DNA of 64,000 nucleotides from Candidatus Contendobacter odensis Run_B_J11 (GCF_000531125.1 NZ_CBTK010000295.1:53076-117075), one strand, 5' to 3'; counted from the stretch's first letter, positions 1 through 11,443 are shown. Notes: generated by a model from the letters alone, not told the origin. Program-made: numbers and translations.

Positions 1-1771
<1,771 letters not shown>

Positions 1772-1816
1772 ACTCATACCTCACTCATACCTCGAATCGC
1801 GCTGTGGGTGGCAGGT

Positions 1817-2143
1817 TTAGGCTTCTTCCAGGGTACATAACAACGGATGCTGGTGCCGACGGGAAAACTCGTTCACTTGTACCACCTTGGTTTCGGCAAT
1901 CTCGTGGGTGTAGACCCCACACACGCCGCGACCTCGGGTATGAACATGCAGCATAACTTGCGTGGCTTTCTCCCGGCCAAGGCTGAAAAAGCCTTCCAGA
2001 ACCCGCACCACAAACTCCATGGGAGTGTAGTCATCGTTGAGCAGAATCACCTTGTACAGCGGCGGTTGCTTGAGTTCCGGCTTGGCCGGTTCCACGACAA
2101 GGCCGCGATCTGGATCGGAAGAAGATGAATAGTCCGCGCTCAT
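1817..2143 (-). CDS. clpS: ATP-dependent Clp protease adaptor ClpS
   Basis: ClpS binds the ClpA N-domain and delivers N-end-rule substrates to ClpAP. The 108-residue product has a variable acidic and Ser-rich N-terminus and then the conserved ClpS core: [19 protein letters not shown], with the NDDYTPM substrate pocket, followed by [28 protein letters not shown]. The length fits the family. I start at the ATG at 2143; a TTG two codons upstream is also open. clpA follows 45 bases downstream, consistent with co-transcription. Confidence 0.96.
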   Translation of the reverse strand: MSADYSSSSDPDRGLVVEPAKPELKQPPLYKVILLNDDYTPMEFVVRVLEGFFSLGREKATQVMLHVHTRGRGVCGVYTHEIAETKVVQVNEFSRRHQHPLLCTLEEA

Positions 2144-2334
2144 GGTCAATAAACAATATCTGACAGGGAATCGTGCAAGCGTTCAGTGGCGACGCGGCGG
2201 AGGGTCTCATACCGTTCGCGGTTATGAACTGACCTTCTTTAGATCATACGCGGCCTGTAAGTTTCCTCAAGGGCGATCCGTGCAATAAAAAACTCGTGGA
2301 TCATTTACTGGGTTATCGGGGGGCTGCCTTGCAC

Positions 2335-3066
2335 TCAATACAGCCATCTGCCCAGCCACGCCATGACTAACGGCAACAACGCCGCCGTTACCAACCCATT
2401 CAATCCCATCGCCAGCGCCGCAAACGCGCCGGCCTGCTCGCTCTCCTGGAACGCACGGGCGGTGCCAATCCCGTGGGAGGCAATGCCAAGGGCGAAACCA
2501 CGGGTCGCCTGATCTTCGATCCGCAACGCCTGATAAACGTAGCGAGCGCCGACTGCGCCGAGAATGCCGGTGATAATCACCAGCACCGCAGTCAGGGAAG
2601 GTAAACCGCCAATGCGTTCAGCAATCCCCATTGCAATAGGCGTAGTTACCGACTTGGGCGCCAGCGACAACAGGACGGCCTTGCTGGCGCCGAGCCAATA
2701 ACCCACGGCAACGGCTGACAACGCGGCGGTTAATGATCCTGCCACCAAGGCAACCAGTAGCGGCAACGCCATGGCTCGCAACCGTCTAAACTGGGCGTGA
2801 AGTGGAATCGCCAGCGCGACGGTCGCCGGCCCCAGCAGAAAATGCACAAACTGAGCGCCATCGAAGTAGCTGCGGTAAGGCGTACCGGTGATCCAGAGAA
2901 TGCTCACCAGCATCGCCACCGCCAGCATCACTGGATTGGCGAGCGGGTGACTACCGGTGCGGCGATACAACCAGAATGCGCCTTGGTAAGCCAGCAGGGT
3001 CAAGGTTAGGCCAAACAGCGGCGAAGCGGCGAGATACACCCAGATTTCGGTCAAACGGCTCGGCAT
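2335..3066 (-). CDS. LrgB/CidB-family integral membrane protein
   Basis: The product is 243 residues and almost entirely hydrophobic, with about seven membrane segments. It carries the LrgB-family signature SLAPKSVTTPIAMGIAE in the middle and GIASHGIGTARAFQ near the end. LrgB/CidB proteins work with LrgA/CidA partners and have been linked to murein hydrolase control in Gram-positive bacteria and to glycolate/glycerate export in plants. The role in Proteobacteria is unsettled. The start is supported by GGGAGAAG upstream. The LrgA-like gene lies two bases upstream on the same strand, so the pair is surely co-transcribed. Two nearby storage-carbon genes (aceB, aceA) make a small organic-acid export role conceivable, but this is speculation. 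Confidence 0.9.
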   Translation of the reverse strand: MPSRLTEIWVYLAASPLFGLTLTLLAYQGAFWLYRRTGSHPLANPVMLAVAMLVSILWITGTPYRSYFDGAQFVHFLLGPATVALAIPLHAQFRRLRAMALPLLVALVAGSLTAALSAVAVGYWLGASKAVLLSLAPKSVTTPIAMGIAERIGGLPSLTAVLVIITGILGAVGARYVYQALRIEDQATRGFALGIASHGIGTARAFQESEQAGAFAALAMGLNGLVTAALLPLVMAWLGRWLY

Positions 3067-3068
3067 GG

Positions 3069-3422
3069 CTACTTCTCCCGCGCTGCCGGATGACGGATCA
3101 GTACGCGCAAGACCAGAGCCGTGACCGCAATGGTGATAAAAGTACTGACGACCAAGGAAACCGCCAGCGGCAACCAGGCGTCAGCCATCAGTTGGAAATA
3201 CAGCATGACGCCGACGCCGGCGGGCACAAACAACAAAGACAGATGTTGCAGCAAGTGACCGGTGGTGCGATGCAACTCCTCATCCGGGCCATCCCTCAGA
3301 ATCAGCGTCACGAAAAGCAACCCCATCCCGATGACCGGGCCAGGAATGGGCCAATTAAAAGCACGGGCGATCACTTCGCCGATCAGTTGAAAAACCAGCA
3401 GCAAGCTCAAAGCGCCGATCAT
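3069..3422 (-). CDS. LrgA/CidA-family membrane protein
   Basis: This 117-residue protein has four predicted membrane helices and the LrgA/CidA pattern: an N-terminal helix, the PGPVIGMGLLF loop, and LSLLFVPAGVGVMLYF in the third helix. It is the small partner of the LrgB-like protein encoded two bases downstream. Such pairs resemble holin/antiholin-type or small-acid transport systems, and no more precise role follows from sequence. GGAGATAG precedes the ATG at 3422. Confidence 0.9.
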   Translation of the reverse strand: MIGALSLLLVFQLIGEVIARAFNWPIPGPVIGMGLLFVTLILRDGPDEELHRTTGHLLQHLSLLFVPAGVGVMLYFQLMADAWLPLAVSLVVSTFITIAVTALVLRVLIRHPAAREK

Positions 3423-3462
3423 GATGGCTATCTCCGCATTTCGGCATAAATCGGGATTATGA

Positions 3463-3490
3463 AATTAAAAACGGCGCCCGTAAGCGCCGT
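3463..3490 (-). terminator. Rho-independent terminator after aceB
   Basis: Read on the minus strand, a perfect 7-bp G+C-rich stem (ACGGCGC / GCGCCGT, 3471-3490) with a six-base loop is followed by TTTTAATTTC. It lies 30 bases beyond the aceB stop codon. Confidence 0.8.
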
Positions 3491-3519
3491 CTTTCGTTGC
3501 AACCGATGGATAATGGCAA

Positions 3520-5118
3520 TCAGTCCATCGCTTCATACAACGGCAGAGTCAAGAACTCAGGATAATCCGCCGACAACGACATCTCTTCAAAGATCTTCGC
3601 AGCCTGATCGTAGGTCGCAGTGTCCTCGCCTTGGGCCGTTACCGTCGCTTTAACCTTCGCCAGTTCCTCAGGAATAAAGCCGCGCACCATATCAGCGGTG
3701 ACCTTGCGGCCATCGTCCAAAATGCCCTTTGGACTCACCACCCACTGCCACACTTGCGAGCGGGCGATTTCCGCCGTAGCCGCGTCTTCCATCAGATTAT
3801 GAATCGGTACGCAGCCATTACCTGCCAGCCAGGAGCCGAGATAGTGAATACCGACATTGATGTTATTGCGCACACCTAATTCGGTAATCGGTTGTTCCGG
3901 CTGGAAATTCAGGAAGTCCTTGGCGGTAAACACTTCGTCGCGCTGCTTTTGCCACTGATTCGGCTTGTCACCCAGCACCTTGACAAATTCCTCGTGGGCA
4001 ATGGGCACCAGACCGGGATGCGCCACCCAGCCGCCGTCAAAACCGTCGTTGGCGTCGCGGGTCTTGTCGTGGCGAATACCGGCCAGCGCTTTCTCATTCG
4101 CCACCGGGTCATTCTTAATCGGGATCAGCGCACTCATGCCGCCCATGGCCGGAGCGCCGCGCTTATGGCAAATCTTGACCAGTTGCAGCGCGTAGGAACG
4201 CATAAACGGCACTTCCATCGTAATCGCGGCGCGATTGGCCAGGCAGAACTCCTTATTCTTCTTAAACTTCTTGATACAGCTAAAGATGTAATCCCAGCGC
4301 CCGGCATTCAGACCGGCAGAATGCTCGCGCAATTCGTACAGAATTTCTTCCATCTCAAAGGTGGCGAGAATGGTTTCCACCAATACGGTGGCTTTAATCG
4401 TGCCTTGGGGAATACCGCACTCGTTCTGCGCCATGACGAAAAGGTCATTCCACAACCGCGCTTCGAGGTGTGACTCCATCTTCGGCAAGTAAAAAAACGG
4501 CCCCGCGCCAGCCGCAACCTGTTCTTTGGCGTTGTGGAAGAATACCAGGCCGAAATCGAAAATACCGCCGGAGACCCGCTGACCATCCACCAACACATGC
4601 TTCTCATCCAGATGCCAGCCACGCGGGCGAATTTGCAGCGTCGCGATGGTGTCATTGAGCCGGTATTCCTTGCCGACTTCGTTGGTAAAGCTGAGTTTGC
4701 GGCGAATGGCGTCGAACAGATTCACCTGGCCCTGAATCTGGTTGTACCAGTTGGGGCTGTTGGAATCCTCAAAGTCGGTCATGTAGGAATCAGCGCCGGA
4801 GTTGTAGGCGTTGATGATCATTTTGGCCTCGACCGGGCCAGTAATTTCGGTGCGGCGGCGCTCCAGCGCTTTCGGCAACGGCGCAATTTTCCAGTCGCCT
4901 TCACGGATAGGCTTCGTTTCCGGCAGAAAATCCGGCAACTCACCCGCATCAATCCGGGCTTGACGGGCGACACGGGCTTTGAGCAACTCTTGGCGGCGAC
5001 CTTCAAAAGCGCGGTGCAGCTTGGCAACCAGCGCCAAAGCATCATGGCTCAGGATTTGGTCGAAGCGGGGATGCAGCGGGGCATTGACTTGTACGCCAGC
5101 AGGCAAATTCAGACTCAT
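3520..5118 (-). CDS. aceB: malate synthase A
   Basis: Malate synthase condenses glyoxylate with acetyl-CoA to give malate, the second step of the glyoxylate shunt. The 532-residue length matches the A isoform. Family marks include ITGPVEAKMIINA near residue 90, SYMTDFEDSNSPNW near 110, and the central signature block ELREHSAGLNAGRWDYIFS. GAGGA lies upstream of the ATG at 5118. aceA lies upstream on the same strand but is separated by its own terminator, so the two may be partly uncoupled. The pathway lets the cell grow on acetate or PHA-derived acetyl-CoA, in keeping with the phasin genes in this window. Confidence 0.97.
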   Translation of the reverse strand: MSLNLPAGVQVNAPLHPRFDQILSHDALALVAKLHRAFEGRRQELLKARVARQARIDAGELPDFLPETKPIREGDWKIAPLPKALERRRTEITGPVEAKMIINAYNSGADSYMTDFEDSNSPNWYNQIQGQVNLFDAIRRKLSFTNEVGKEYRLNDTIATLQIRPRGWHLDEKHVLVDGQRVSGGIFDFGLVFFHNAKEQVAAGAGPFFYLPKMESHLEARLWNDLFVMAQNECGIPQGTIKATVLVETILATFEMEEILYELREHSAGLNAGRWDYIFSCIKKFKKNKEFCLANRAAITMEVPFMRSYALQLVKICHKRGAPAMGGMSALIPIKNDPVANEKALAGIRHDKTRDANDGFDGGWVAHPGLVPIAHEEFVKVLGDKPNQWQKQRDEVFTAKDFLNFQPEQPITELGVRNNINVGIHYLGSWLAGNGCVPIHNLMEDAATAEIARSQVWQWVVSPKGILDDGRKVTADMVRGFIPEELAKVKATVTAQGEDTATYDQAAKIFEEMSLSADYPEFLTLPLYEAMD

Positions 5119-5181
5119 GGCTGTTCCTCGATAGATGTTCGGGCAAAAACGGTGGCGGCATAGTAGCGCGGTTTCAAAGGC

Positions 5182-5209
5182 AAAAACCCGGAGGGTTTAG
5201 CTCCGGGTT
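5182..5209 (-). terminator. Rho-independent terminator after aceA
   Basis: On the minus strand AACCCGGAG (5201-5209) pairs perfectly with CTCCGGGTT (5185-5193) around a seven-base loop and is followed by TTTG. It sits between aceA and aceB and would end or attenuate aceA transcripts before aceB. Confidence 0.85.
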
Positions 5210-5279
5210 ATCGTTGATGCCGGGATTCCGCCAGCCGCTCATTTTTGAAAGCGACTAGCGGAGCAAGACCGTGGAGCGC

Positions 5280-6572
5280 TCAGTGGAATTGCTCTTCCTC
5301 GGTCGAACCGGTCAGCGCGGTAACAGAGGACACGCCGCCCTGAATCACTGTGGTCATGTCGTCGAAGTAGCCGGTGCCCACTTCCTGCTGATGACTGACG
5401 AAGGTGTAGCCGCGATCCCGCGCCGCGAATTCCTGCTCCTGCACCTTCTCGACGTAGGCGGTCATGCCACGCTTCACATAATCCTGCGCCAGATCAAACA
5501 TGTGGTACCACATGTTGTGAATGCCGGCCAAGGTGATGAACTGGTACTTGTAGCCCATCGCGCCCAGCTCGCGCTGGAATTTAGCAATAGTGGCGTCATC
5601 CAGATTTTTCTTCCAGTTGAATGACGGCGAGCAGTTGTAAGCCAGCATCTTGCCGGGGAATTTGGCCTGGATCGCCTCGGCAAAGCGGCGGGCAAATTCC
5701 AGATCAGGCGTACCGGTTTCGCACCACACCATGTCGGCGTAGGGCGCATAAGCCAGACCGCGCGAAATCGCCTGTTCCAGACCTTTCTTGGTCTTGTAGA
5801 AGCCTTCGACGGTGCGTTCGCCGGTGCAGAACGGCTTGTCGTTTTCGTCGCAATCGCTGGTCAGCAAGTCCGCCGCTTCGGCGTCGGTGCGAGCCAGAAT
5901 GATGGTCGGCACCCCGCAGACATCTGCCGCCAGCCGCGCCGCGATCAGCTTTTGCACCGCTTCCTGGGAAGGAACCAGCACCTTGCCGCCCATGTGGCCG
6001 CACTTCTTGACCGAGGCCAGTTGATCCTCGAAATGCACCCCGCCCGCGCCAGCGCGGATCATGGACTTCATCAGTTCATGGGCGTTCAGCACCCCGCCAA
6101 ACCCGGCTTCGGCATCACCGACAATCGGCAGGAAGTAGTCAATGAAATCCTTGTGGCCGGGGCCAATGCCACGGGCGCACTGAATTTCGTCGGCGCGCTT
6201 GAAGGTATTGTTGATGCGCTCGACCACCGCCGGTACCGAATTGACCGGATACAGCGACTGGTCGGGATACATCGCCATGTAGGTATTGTTGTCGGCGGCG
6301 ACCTGCCAGCCGGACAGATAAATGGCCTTGACCCCGGCCTTGGCCTGCTGCATCGCCTGGCCGCCGGTCAACGCCCCCAAGCAATTGACATAGGGTTCAG
6401 TGGTGATCAACTGCCACAGCCTCTCCGCTCCCCGCTGCGCCAAGCTGTATTCAATCGGCATGTTGCCACGCAACCGCACCACATCTTCAGCGGTATAGCC
6501 GCGTTCGATACCTTTCCAGCGAGGATTCTCGGCCCAGTCTTTTTTCAGTTGCGCAGCGCTCAGATGTGCCAT
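5280..6572 (-). CDS. aceA: isocitrate lyase
   Basis: Isocitrate lyase splits isocitrate into succinate and glyoxylate, the first step of the glyoxylate bypass. The 430-residue length matches the short bacterial form. The active-site loop with the catalytic cysteine is visible as KKCGHMGGK. Substrate-binding segments such as [12 protein letters not shown] and [12 protein letters not shown] are intact. GAGGACACG precedes the ATG at 6572. A stem-loop terminator follows. glk is transcribed divergently from the 247-base region upstream. Confidence 0.98.
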   Translation of the reverse strand: MAHLSAAQLKKDWAENPRWKGIERGYTAEDVVRLRGNMPIEYSLAQRGAERLWQLITTEPYVNCLGALTGGQAMQQAKAGVKAIYLSGWQVAADNNTYMAMYPDQSLYPVNSVPAVVERINNTFKRADEIQCARGIGPGHKDFIDYFLPIVGDAEAGFGGVLNAHELMKSMIRAGAGGVHFEDQLASVKKCGHMGGKVLVPSQEAVQKLIAARLAADVCGVPTIILARTDAEAADLLTSDCDENDKPFCTGERTVEGFYKTKKGLEQAISRGLAYAPYADMVWCETGTPDLEFARRFAEAIQAKFPGKMLAYNCSPSFNWKKNLDDATIAKFQRELGAMGYKYQFITLAGIHNMWYHMFDLAQDYVKRGMTAYVEKVQEQEFAARDRGYTFVSHQQEVGTGYFDDMTTVIQGGVSSVTALTGSTEEEQFH

Positions 6573-6819
6573 TTTTTCGTGTCCTCTTCGAGAGTTACGG
6601 GGTTGGTGGTTAGAACTCGCTTACTGTCGCCGAAAGGCCCCTGAGATTTTGTAGTGTAAAATGGGGAGCAAATCGCGAAATTACGTTTATCTTAATGTGG
6701 CTATGCAACATTTTACAAGATGGTGACGGTGAATCCCCACTCTGGCTTGGCGCGTGGCAGCATCAACGTGCAGTGCTATCGAAACTGTCCTGATTTTTCA
6801 CCCAACTGGAAACCGTGTA
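6573..6819. promoter_or_regulatory. divergent aceA/glk promoter region
   Basis: This 247-base intergenic stretch must carry the promoters of aceA (leftward) and glk (rightward). It is A+T-rich around 6650-6720. I see no convincing -35/-10 pair. ATGCAACATTTT at 6703-6714 resembles the half-site upstream of the phasin at 28137 (ATGCAACATTT), but without the matching inverted half, so shared regulation is only a possibility. Confidence 0.35.
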
Positions 6820-7779
6820 ATGGCAAAAAACCGCTCTGAACATCCCGATTTGATCGCCGACATTGGCGGCACCAACGCCCGGTTCGCACGGATTGACGCT
6901 CAGCGCCGGCCTTACGCCGAACACCTTCTGGCCTGCGCCGATTTCCCCAATTTGAGCGCCGCGACTGAAGCCTATCTGGCGAGCGTAGGTGGACCGCGCC
7001 CGACTCAGGCAGCGGTTGCGGTCGCTACCCCCATCACCGGCGACTGGATTCAGTTTACCAACAGCGCCTGGTCATTCTCGACCGAAACGACGCAACGGGA
7101 ACTGGGGCTGGATCGGTTGCTGATTCTCAATGATTTCACCGCGCTGGCGCTGGCGCTGCCCCTGCTGAACTCCGATGAACGCCGGGCGGTCGGCGGTGGA
7201 ACAGCAGTTGCCGAAGCGCCCATTGGGCTGATTGGACCCGGCACCGGTCTGGGGGTATCGGGATTGGTATGGTCAGGCAGCCGCTGGATTCCATTGCAGA
7301 CCGAAGGGGGGCACGTTACTTTTTCGCCGTTGAACGAGAAGGAATGGGCGATCAGCCGGATATTGCAGCGCCAGTTCGGCCATGTCTCACCGGAGCGGCT
7401 GCTGGCCGGGCCAGGATTGATCAATCTCTATACGGCGCTGGCGGAAGTGGAAGGCTGGCCGACGGAGAAATTAAATCCCGCTGATATAAGCGACCGCGGA
7501 TTAGCCGGAAGCTGTCCGCATTGCGTAGACGTATTAAACCTGTTCTGCGGGGCGCTGGGCGCGGCGGCGGGCAATCTGGCGCTCACTCTGGGCGCACGCG
7601 GCGGTGTTTATATCGGCGGCGGCATCGTGCCGCGTTTGGGGGAATTTTTTGACCACTCAACCTTCCGCGCCCACTTTGAGGCCAAGGGCCGGTTCAGCGA
7701 CTATCTGGCCACGATCCCAACCTGGGTGATCACCGCCGCCAACCCGGCATTAAGAGGCGTGGCGGCGGCGCTGGAATAG
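6820..7779 (+). CDS. glk: glucokinase
   Basis: Glucokinase phosphorylates glucose to glucose-6-phosphate with ATP. Starting at the ATG at 6820 gives 319 residues, close to the roughly 321 of E. coli Glk. The phosphate-binding loop LIADIGGTNARFAR starts near residue 10. ILNDFTALALALP, IGPGTGLGVSG and GGVYIGGGIVPRLG follow in the usual order. An in-frame start at 6754 would add a 22-residue tail with no family similarity, so I reject it. In a storage organism Glk would supply glucose-6-phosphate for glycolysis and glycogen turnover. Confidence 0.96.
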   Translation: MAKNRSEHPDLIADIGGTNARFARIDAQRRPYAEHLLACADFPNLSAATEAYLASVGGPRPTQAAVAVATPITGDWIQFTNSAWSFSTETTQRELGLDRLLILNDFTALALALPLLNSDERRAVGGGTAVAEAPIGLIGPGTGLGVSGLVWSGSRWIPLQTEGGHVTFSPLNEKEWAISRILQRQFGHVSPERLLAGPGLINLYTALAEVEGWPTEKLNPADISDRGLAGSCPHCVDVLNLFCGALGAAAGNLALTLGARGGVYIGGGIVPRLGEFFDHSTFRAHFEAKGRFSDYLATIPTWVITAANPALRGVAAALE

Positions 7780-7790
7780 GTTTCATCAAT

Positions 7791-8624
7791 CTAGCTTGTG
7801 ACCGGCAACAAGGCATCTGCGCCCACTGGATCGGTCCACACGGTGAATCGCTCCAGCCGGCTGGGGCCGAAGGAGGTCAAGAGCGCTACATCAGCGGCGT
7901 CGTGACCATAGGCCATCAAGATCCGACCGATGCGCGGGGTGTGGTTACGCGGATCAAAGGCGTACCAGCGCCCCCCCAGGTACGCCTCAAACCATGCGCT
8001 GAAGTCCATCGGTTCAGGCGTTGACGCCACCCCAACATCGCCGAGATAACCGGTGCAATACCGAGCGGGGATGTTCAGACAGCGGCAGAAGGTGACCGCC
8101 AGATGGGTGAAATCGCGACAGACGCCGACCCGCTCCTGGTACACCTCATACGCCGTGCGCGTCTTTCGCGCCTGCATGTAATCAAAGGTGATGTGATGAT
8201 GCACAAAGTCGCAGATCGCCTGCACTCGCGCCCAACCTTTCGGCACGGTGCTAAACAGCGACCAGGCGATATCCACCATCCGATCTACTTCGCAATAGCG
8301 GCTCGGCATCAAAAACGTGAGCGTCATATCCGGTAAATCATAGATTTCATCTTGTCCGGCGGCGGGATTCTGATAATCCGGCTGGCCGCTGTCCTCCACC
8401 ACTGCATCATTCCAGAACCGGATCGGACCGGCGGGCGCAATCAGACGAACACAGCGATTGCCAAACCGATCCATGTATTCGCTGATCGGCACCGAAGGTT
8501 CAACCAGCAGATAGTCACCCCGGCGGATCGCCAGCTTCCATGAGGGATGGAGGTAAAGCATCGCAATCATCGGCGTCGGTGCCGGATGCTCGAAGATAAT
8601 GTCGTACCCAACTCGAATCAGCAT
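7791..8624 (-). CDS. transglutaminase-like domain protein
   Basis: The product has 277 residues. An N-terminal beta-rich region typical of bacterial transglutaminase-family proteins covers about residues 1-100. A transglutaminase-like core follows, with the catalytic-cysteine segment YQERVGVCRDFTHLAVTFC near residue 165 and RWYAFDPRNH carrying the aspartate. Between them, where many relatives have a histidine, the sequence reads MDFSAWFEAYL. Whether Ser at that spot is normal for this subfamily or marks lost activity I cannot tell. The family often acts as a cysteine protease or is linked to peptide processing; no substrate can be named. AAGGA lies upstream of the ATG. Confidence 0.85.
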   Translation of the reverse strand: MLIRVGYDIIFEHPAPTPMIAMLYLHPSWKLAIRRGDYLLVEPSVPISEYMDRFGNRCVRLIAPAGPIRFWNDAVVEDSGQPDYQNPAAGQDEIYDLPDMTLTFLMPSRYCEVDRMVDIAWSLFSTVPKGWARVQAICDFVHHHITFDYMQARKTRTAYEVYQERVGVCRDFTHLAVTFCRCLNIPARYCTGYLGDVGVASTPEPMDFSAWFEAYLGGRWYAFDPRNHTPRIGRILMAYGHDAADVALLTSFGPSRLERFTVWTDPVGADALLPVTS

Positions 8625-8668
8625 CAGAGTTCCTTCTTGTTGAAGTGGAGATGCTTATGGCTCACCAC

Positions 8669-8726
8669 CTATCAGATTCAAAATAGAATCGTGTAGTTGA
8701 TGGAAAATGGAGGGCAGGAGTAGCCT
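8669..8726. repeat. 58-bp dispersed repeat, copy 1
   Basis: This begins CTATCAGATTCAAAAT and ends GGAGTAGCCT. It matches 18964-19021 at 45 of 58 positions without gaps. It lies in the gap between the transglutaminase-like and HDOD genes; the rest of that gap shows no gene. Confidence 0.7.
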
Positions 8727-8797
8727 GCTAAGCCGCTATTTTCACAAGCTAAAGCCTGTTCACGACATCGGTCGAAAACCGATAGGTGGCAAGATAT

Positions 8798-9649
8798 CTA
8801 TGGCTTCATCTGCGAACTGCCCCAATCCTCAAGCAGAATTTCCAGCTCCGCTAACTGAAGCTCAGTGATGCCCAATTGCACGGCCTCCTGGGTGGCCCCC
8901 AGCGCGATGTCGGGTTCATGGCGCAGACCGATTCCCAGCTTGTCACACATTTGATCCATCAAGCGCACCATGACTAACAGCGAGTTATTAGCGTCGTAAG
9001 GTTCCTTGTGATGATCGCGGGCCACGACGCCGTATTCCTCCGGCAGGTTCCAGCGCTTCATCAGCACATAGCCCTGAGCGTTATGCATGGTGCTATCCAA
9101 CACTTCCAGCAGCAGCGCTTCCGATAATTGGCTGGCGTTAAGATTACGGCTGCCGCACAGTTCGTCAGCCAACCGCAGAATTGCCAGTTGGCCGATGTTG
9201 TGCAGCAAACCCGCCATAAAAGCGGTATCCACCAGCAGTTGATAACCACAGCGCTGAGCCAGCCACTGTGCACCCAATCCCGACGCGAAGGCGTGTTGCC
9301 AGAGTTTCTCCATGTACTGGCCAATCTGTGGATTGCGAACCAGGTACAGGCTGGACAGGGACATCGCCATGGTCAGCGTCGCGACCTGACGAATGCCGAG
9401 GCGGATAATCGCTTTCTGGATGGTGGTGATCTTTTGCAGGCCGCTGTAGAACGATGAGTTAGCGGCCCGCAGAATCTGACTGGACAGAGCCTGATCGCCG
9501 ATGATCATGGCTTCCAGATCGGCGATCCGGGTATTGCTGTCGTGCAACGCTTTTTGCAGTTTCATCGCCACCGCAGGAAAAGCCGGCAGTTGCAACTTGT
9601 CTGAGGCGAGGGCCTTAATGAAAGTATCCTGTAACGAATGCACACTCAT
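8798..9649 (-). CDS. HDOD domain protein
   Basis: The 283-residue protein is made up essentially of an HDOD domain, a catalytically inactive relative of HD phosphohydrolases found in bacterial signalling proteins. Typical features are the N-terminal LPAFPAVAMKLQKAL, then LEAMIIGDQALSSQILRAANSS near residue 50, and FMAGLLHNIGQLAI near residue 145. The canonical metal-binding HD pair is absent, as expected for the family. HDOD proteins regulate motility, biofilm and stress behaviours through protein partners. None is encoded next door. GAGGTG precedes the ATG. Confidence 0.9.
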   Translation of the reverse strand: MSVHSLQDTFIKALASDKLQLPAFPAVAMKLQKALHDSNTRIADLEAMIIGDQALSSQILRAANSSFYSGLQKITTIQKAIIRLGIRQVATLTMAMSLSSLYLVRNPQIGQYMEKLWQHAFASGLGAQWLAQRCGYQLLVDTAFMAGLLHNIGQLAILRLADELCGSRNLNASQLSEALLLEVLDSTMHNAQGYVLMKRWNLPEEYGVVARDHHKEPYDANNSLLVMVRLMDQMCDKLGIGLRHEPDIALGATQEAVQLGITELQLAELEILLEDWGSSQMKP

Positions 9650-9758
9650 TCATTCACCTCTCCCGCCGGAGAACTATGTTCAGCGCTTGCAAAATGAACG
9701 GAGTTTTCCAGATTTTCATCCGGGCCGACCCGTTCCAACATGCGGTGCGCAAAGCGTA

Positions 9759-10211
9759 CTAACGAACGCGGCGCTGCGCCAGCCAGCGATCCAGACTATT
9801 GGCGAAGGCTTGCTTATCGCGGTCGTGGTAGGGCGCAGGACCGCCGGTCACACCGCCCGCCGCCCGTAACTCTTCCTTGAGATTACGCAAGGCCAGTCGT
9901 TCCTGAATGTTATCCGCCGTATAAAGCTCACCACGCGGGTTGAGCGCAGGAACACCTTTCGCCACCAACCGCGCCGCCAGCGGAATATCAGCGGTGATCA
10001 CCAGGTCGCTGGCCGTGGCTTGTTCGACGAGGTAATGATCGGCTTCGTCAAAGCCCTGGCTGACCTGTACTGCCGTGATCAGGGGTGAGGGCGGCGTTTG
10101 CAGCCGCTGGTTAGCCACCAGGGTGACCGGAACTCCGACCCGTTGGGAAGCCCGGAACACGATGGTTTTGACCGGAAGGGGACAGGCGTCCGCGTCAATC
10201 CAGATTCTCAT
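9759..10211 (-). CDS. yaiI: YaiI/YqxD (UPF0178) family protein
   Basis: This is a small 150-residue cytoplasmic protein of the YaiI/YqxD family, whose PIN-like fold has suggested nuclease activity that remains unproven. The N-terminal acidic block MRIWIDADACPLPVK, the DLVITADIPLAARLV segment and the C-terminal NSLDRWLAQRR are characteristic. Its ATG overlaps the stop of the MFS transporter gene by four bases (ATGA), so the two are translationally coupled in one operon with the short YjgA-like gene upstream. Confidence 0.92.
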   Translation of the reverse strand: MRIWIDADACPLPVKTIVFRASQRVGVPVTLVANQRLQTPPSPLITAVQVSQGFDEADHYLVEQATASDLVITADIPLAARLVAKGVPALNPRGELYTADNIQERLALRNLKEELRAAGGVTGGPAPYHDRDKQAFANSLDRWLAQRRVR

Positions 10212-11443
10212 GCGCTCCCTCCGTCACCCACCAAAGCACGATGCGTCCCATAGGCCAGCAGTCCGCAGCCGGCGATGACCGTCGCCATGGATAGCGCGGA
10301 ACCGCCTAGCAATCCGACCAGCGTACTCGATACTGTGGCTATCCCAAATTGTAGCGTGCCGATCAGCGCCGAGGCGCTACCGGCGCGGGCGCCCTGATCA
10401 GCCAAAGCTTCAGCCATTGCATTCGGCGCGGTGAAGCCGAGGCTGGCGAGATAACCGAACAGCGGGATCAGCAGCACCGGCAAACCACCCCAGCCACTCA
10501 CCGCCACTGCCAGCAACCCCAATCCCAGCACCACTGTGGTGCGATTGGCGCGACGTAGAATGGTATCGGCGCTGTAGTGCAACAACAGTCGGCGATTGAT
10601 TTGCGAACTGGCGATCAGCCCCAGCGCATTCAGGCCGAATAGCCAGCCATACGCCCATGTCGGTACGCCATACAGCTCGATGAAGACATGCGGTGAACCG
10701 GTGATGTAGGCGAACAAGCCCGCTTGCGCGAAGCCGCCACTCAGGGTGTAGCCGATCAAACGCCGGTCGCGCAGCAACGCGCCGTACCCGCGCAACGCCG
10801 CCCCGATCCCGCTGCTGGAAACTGTGTCCGCCGGTCGCGTTTCCGGCAGGTAGCGCCAACTGACCAGCAGACAGACCAGCCCGAACAACGCCAGCGTGGC
10901 AAAAATTGCGCGCCAGCCGGCGAAAATCAGAATCCAGCCGCCGGCTATCGGGGCAAGAATCGGCGCCAGCCCCATCACCAGCATCAGTAATGAATACACC
11001 CGCGCCGAAGTGTGGGCGTCGAAGCGGTCGCGGACCACCGCCCGTGCGATGACGATGCCGGCGCAACCGCCGACCGCCTGGACAAAGCGCAATACCGTCA
11101 ATGTGGCTATATCCGGCGCCAGCGCACACCCCACCGAGGCGACGGTGTACAGCGCCAGTCCGGCGTACAGGGGCGGTTTACGCCCGTAACGGTCGGCGAG
11201 TGGACCGTGCAGCGCCTGGCCAAGCGCCAGCCCGATGAAGAAACTTGCCAGCGTAAATTGGGCAGCAGCGGGATTGCCGCCGAATTCGGCGGCAATCGTT
11301 GGCAGGCTGGGCAGGTACATATCAATCGACATCGGCGCAAAGGCCATCAACGCGCCGAGGATCAGCAGCCAGGACAGCGGCGGTTGAGTCAGAACAGGCG
11401 CTCCGGGATGAGCAGTGGCGGAAGCGGTGTCCAAATCAGGCAC
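10208..11443 (-). CDS. Bcr/CflA-family MFS drug efflux transporter
   Basis: This is a twelve-helix inner-membrane transporter of the Bcr/CflA branch of the DHA1 drug:proton antiporters. Marks are FAPMSIDMYLPSLPTIAAEFG in helix 1, LADRYGRKPPLY in the loop after helix 2, and FVQAVGGCAGIVIARAVVRD in helix 4. I prefer a GTG at 11443, which overlaps the stop region of the YjgA-like gene by eight bases and gives 411 residues. An ATG at 11497 would add 18 unlikely residues lying inside that gene. Likely exported substrates are drugs or small metabolites; specificity cannot be read. Confidence 0.9.
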   Translation of the reverse strand: MPDLDTASATAHPGAPVLTQPPLSWLLILGALMAFAPMSIDMYLPSLPTIAAEFGGNPAAAQFTLASFFIGLALGQALHGPLADRYGRKPPLYAGLALYTVASVGCALAPDIATLTVLRFVQAVGGCAGIVIARAVVRDRFDAHTSARVYSLLMLVMGLAPILAPIAGGWILIFAGWRAIFATLALFGLVCLLVSWRYLPETRPADTVSSSGIGAALRGYGALLRDRRLIGYTLSGGFAQAGLFAYITGSPHVFIELYGVPTWAYGWLFGLNALGLIASSQINRRLLLHYSADTILRRANRTTVVLGLGLLAVAVSGWGGLPVLLIPLFGYLASLGFTAPNAMAEALADQGARAGSASALIGTLQFGIATVSSTLVGLLGGSALSMATVIAGCGLLAYGTHRALVGDGGSA

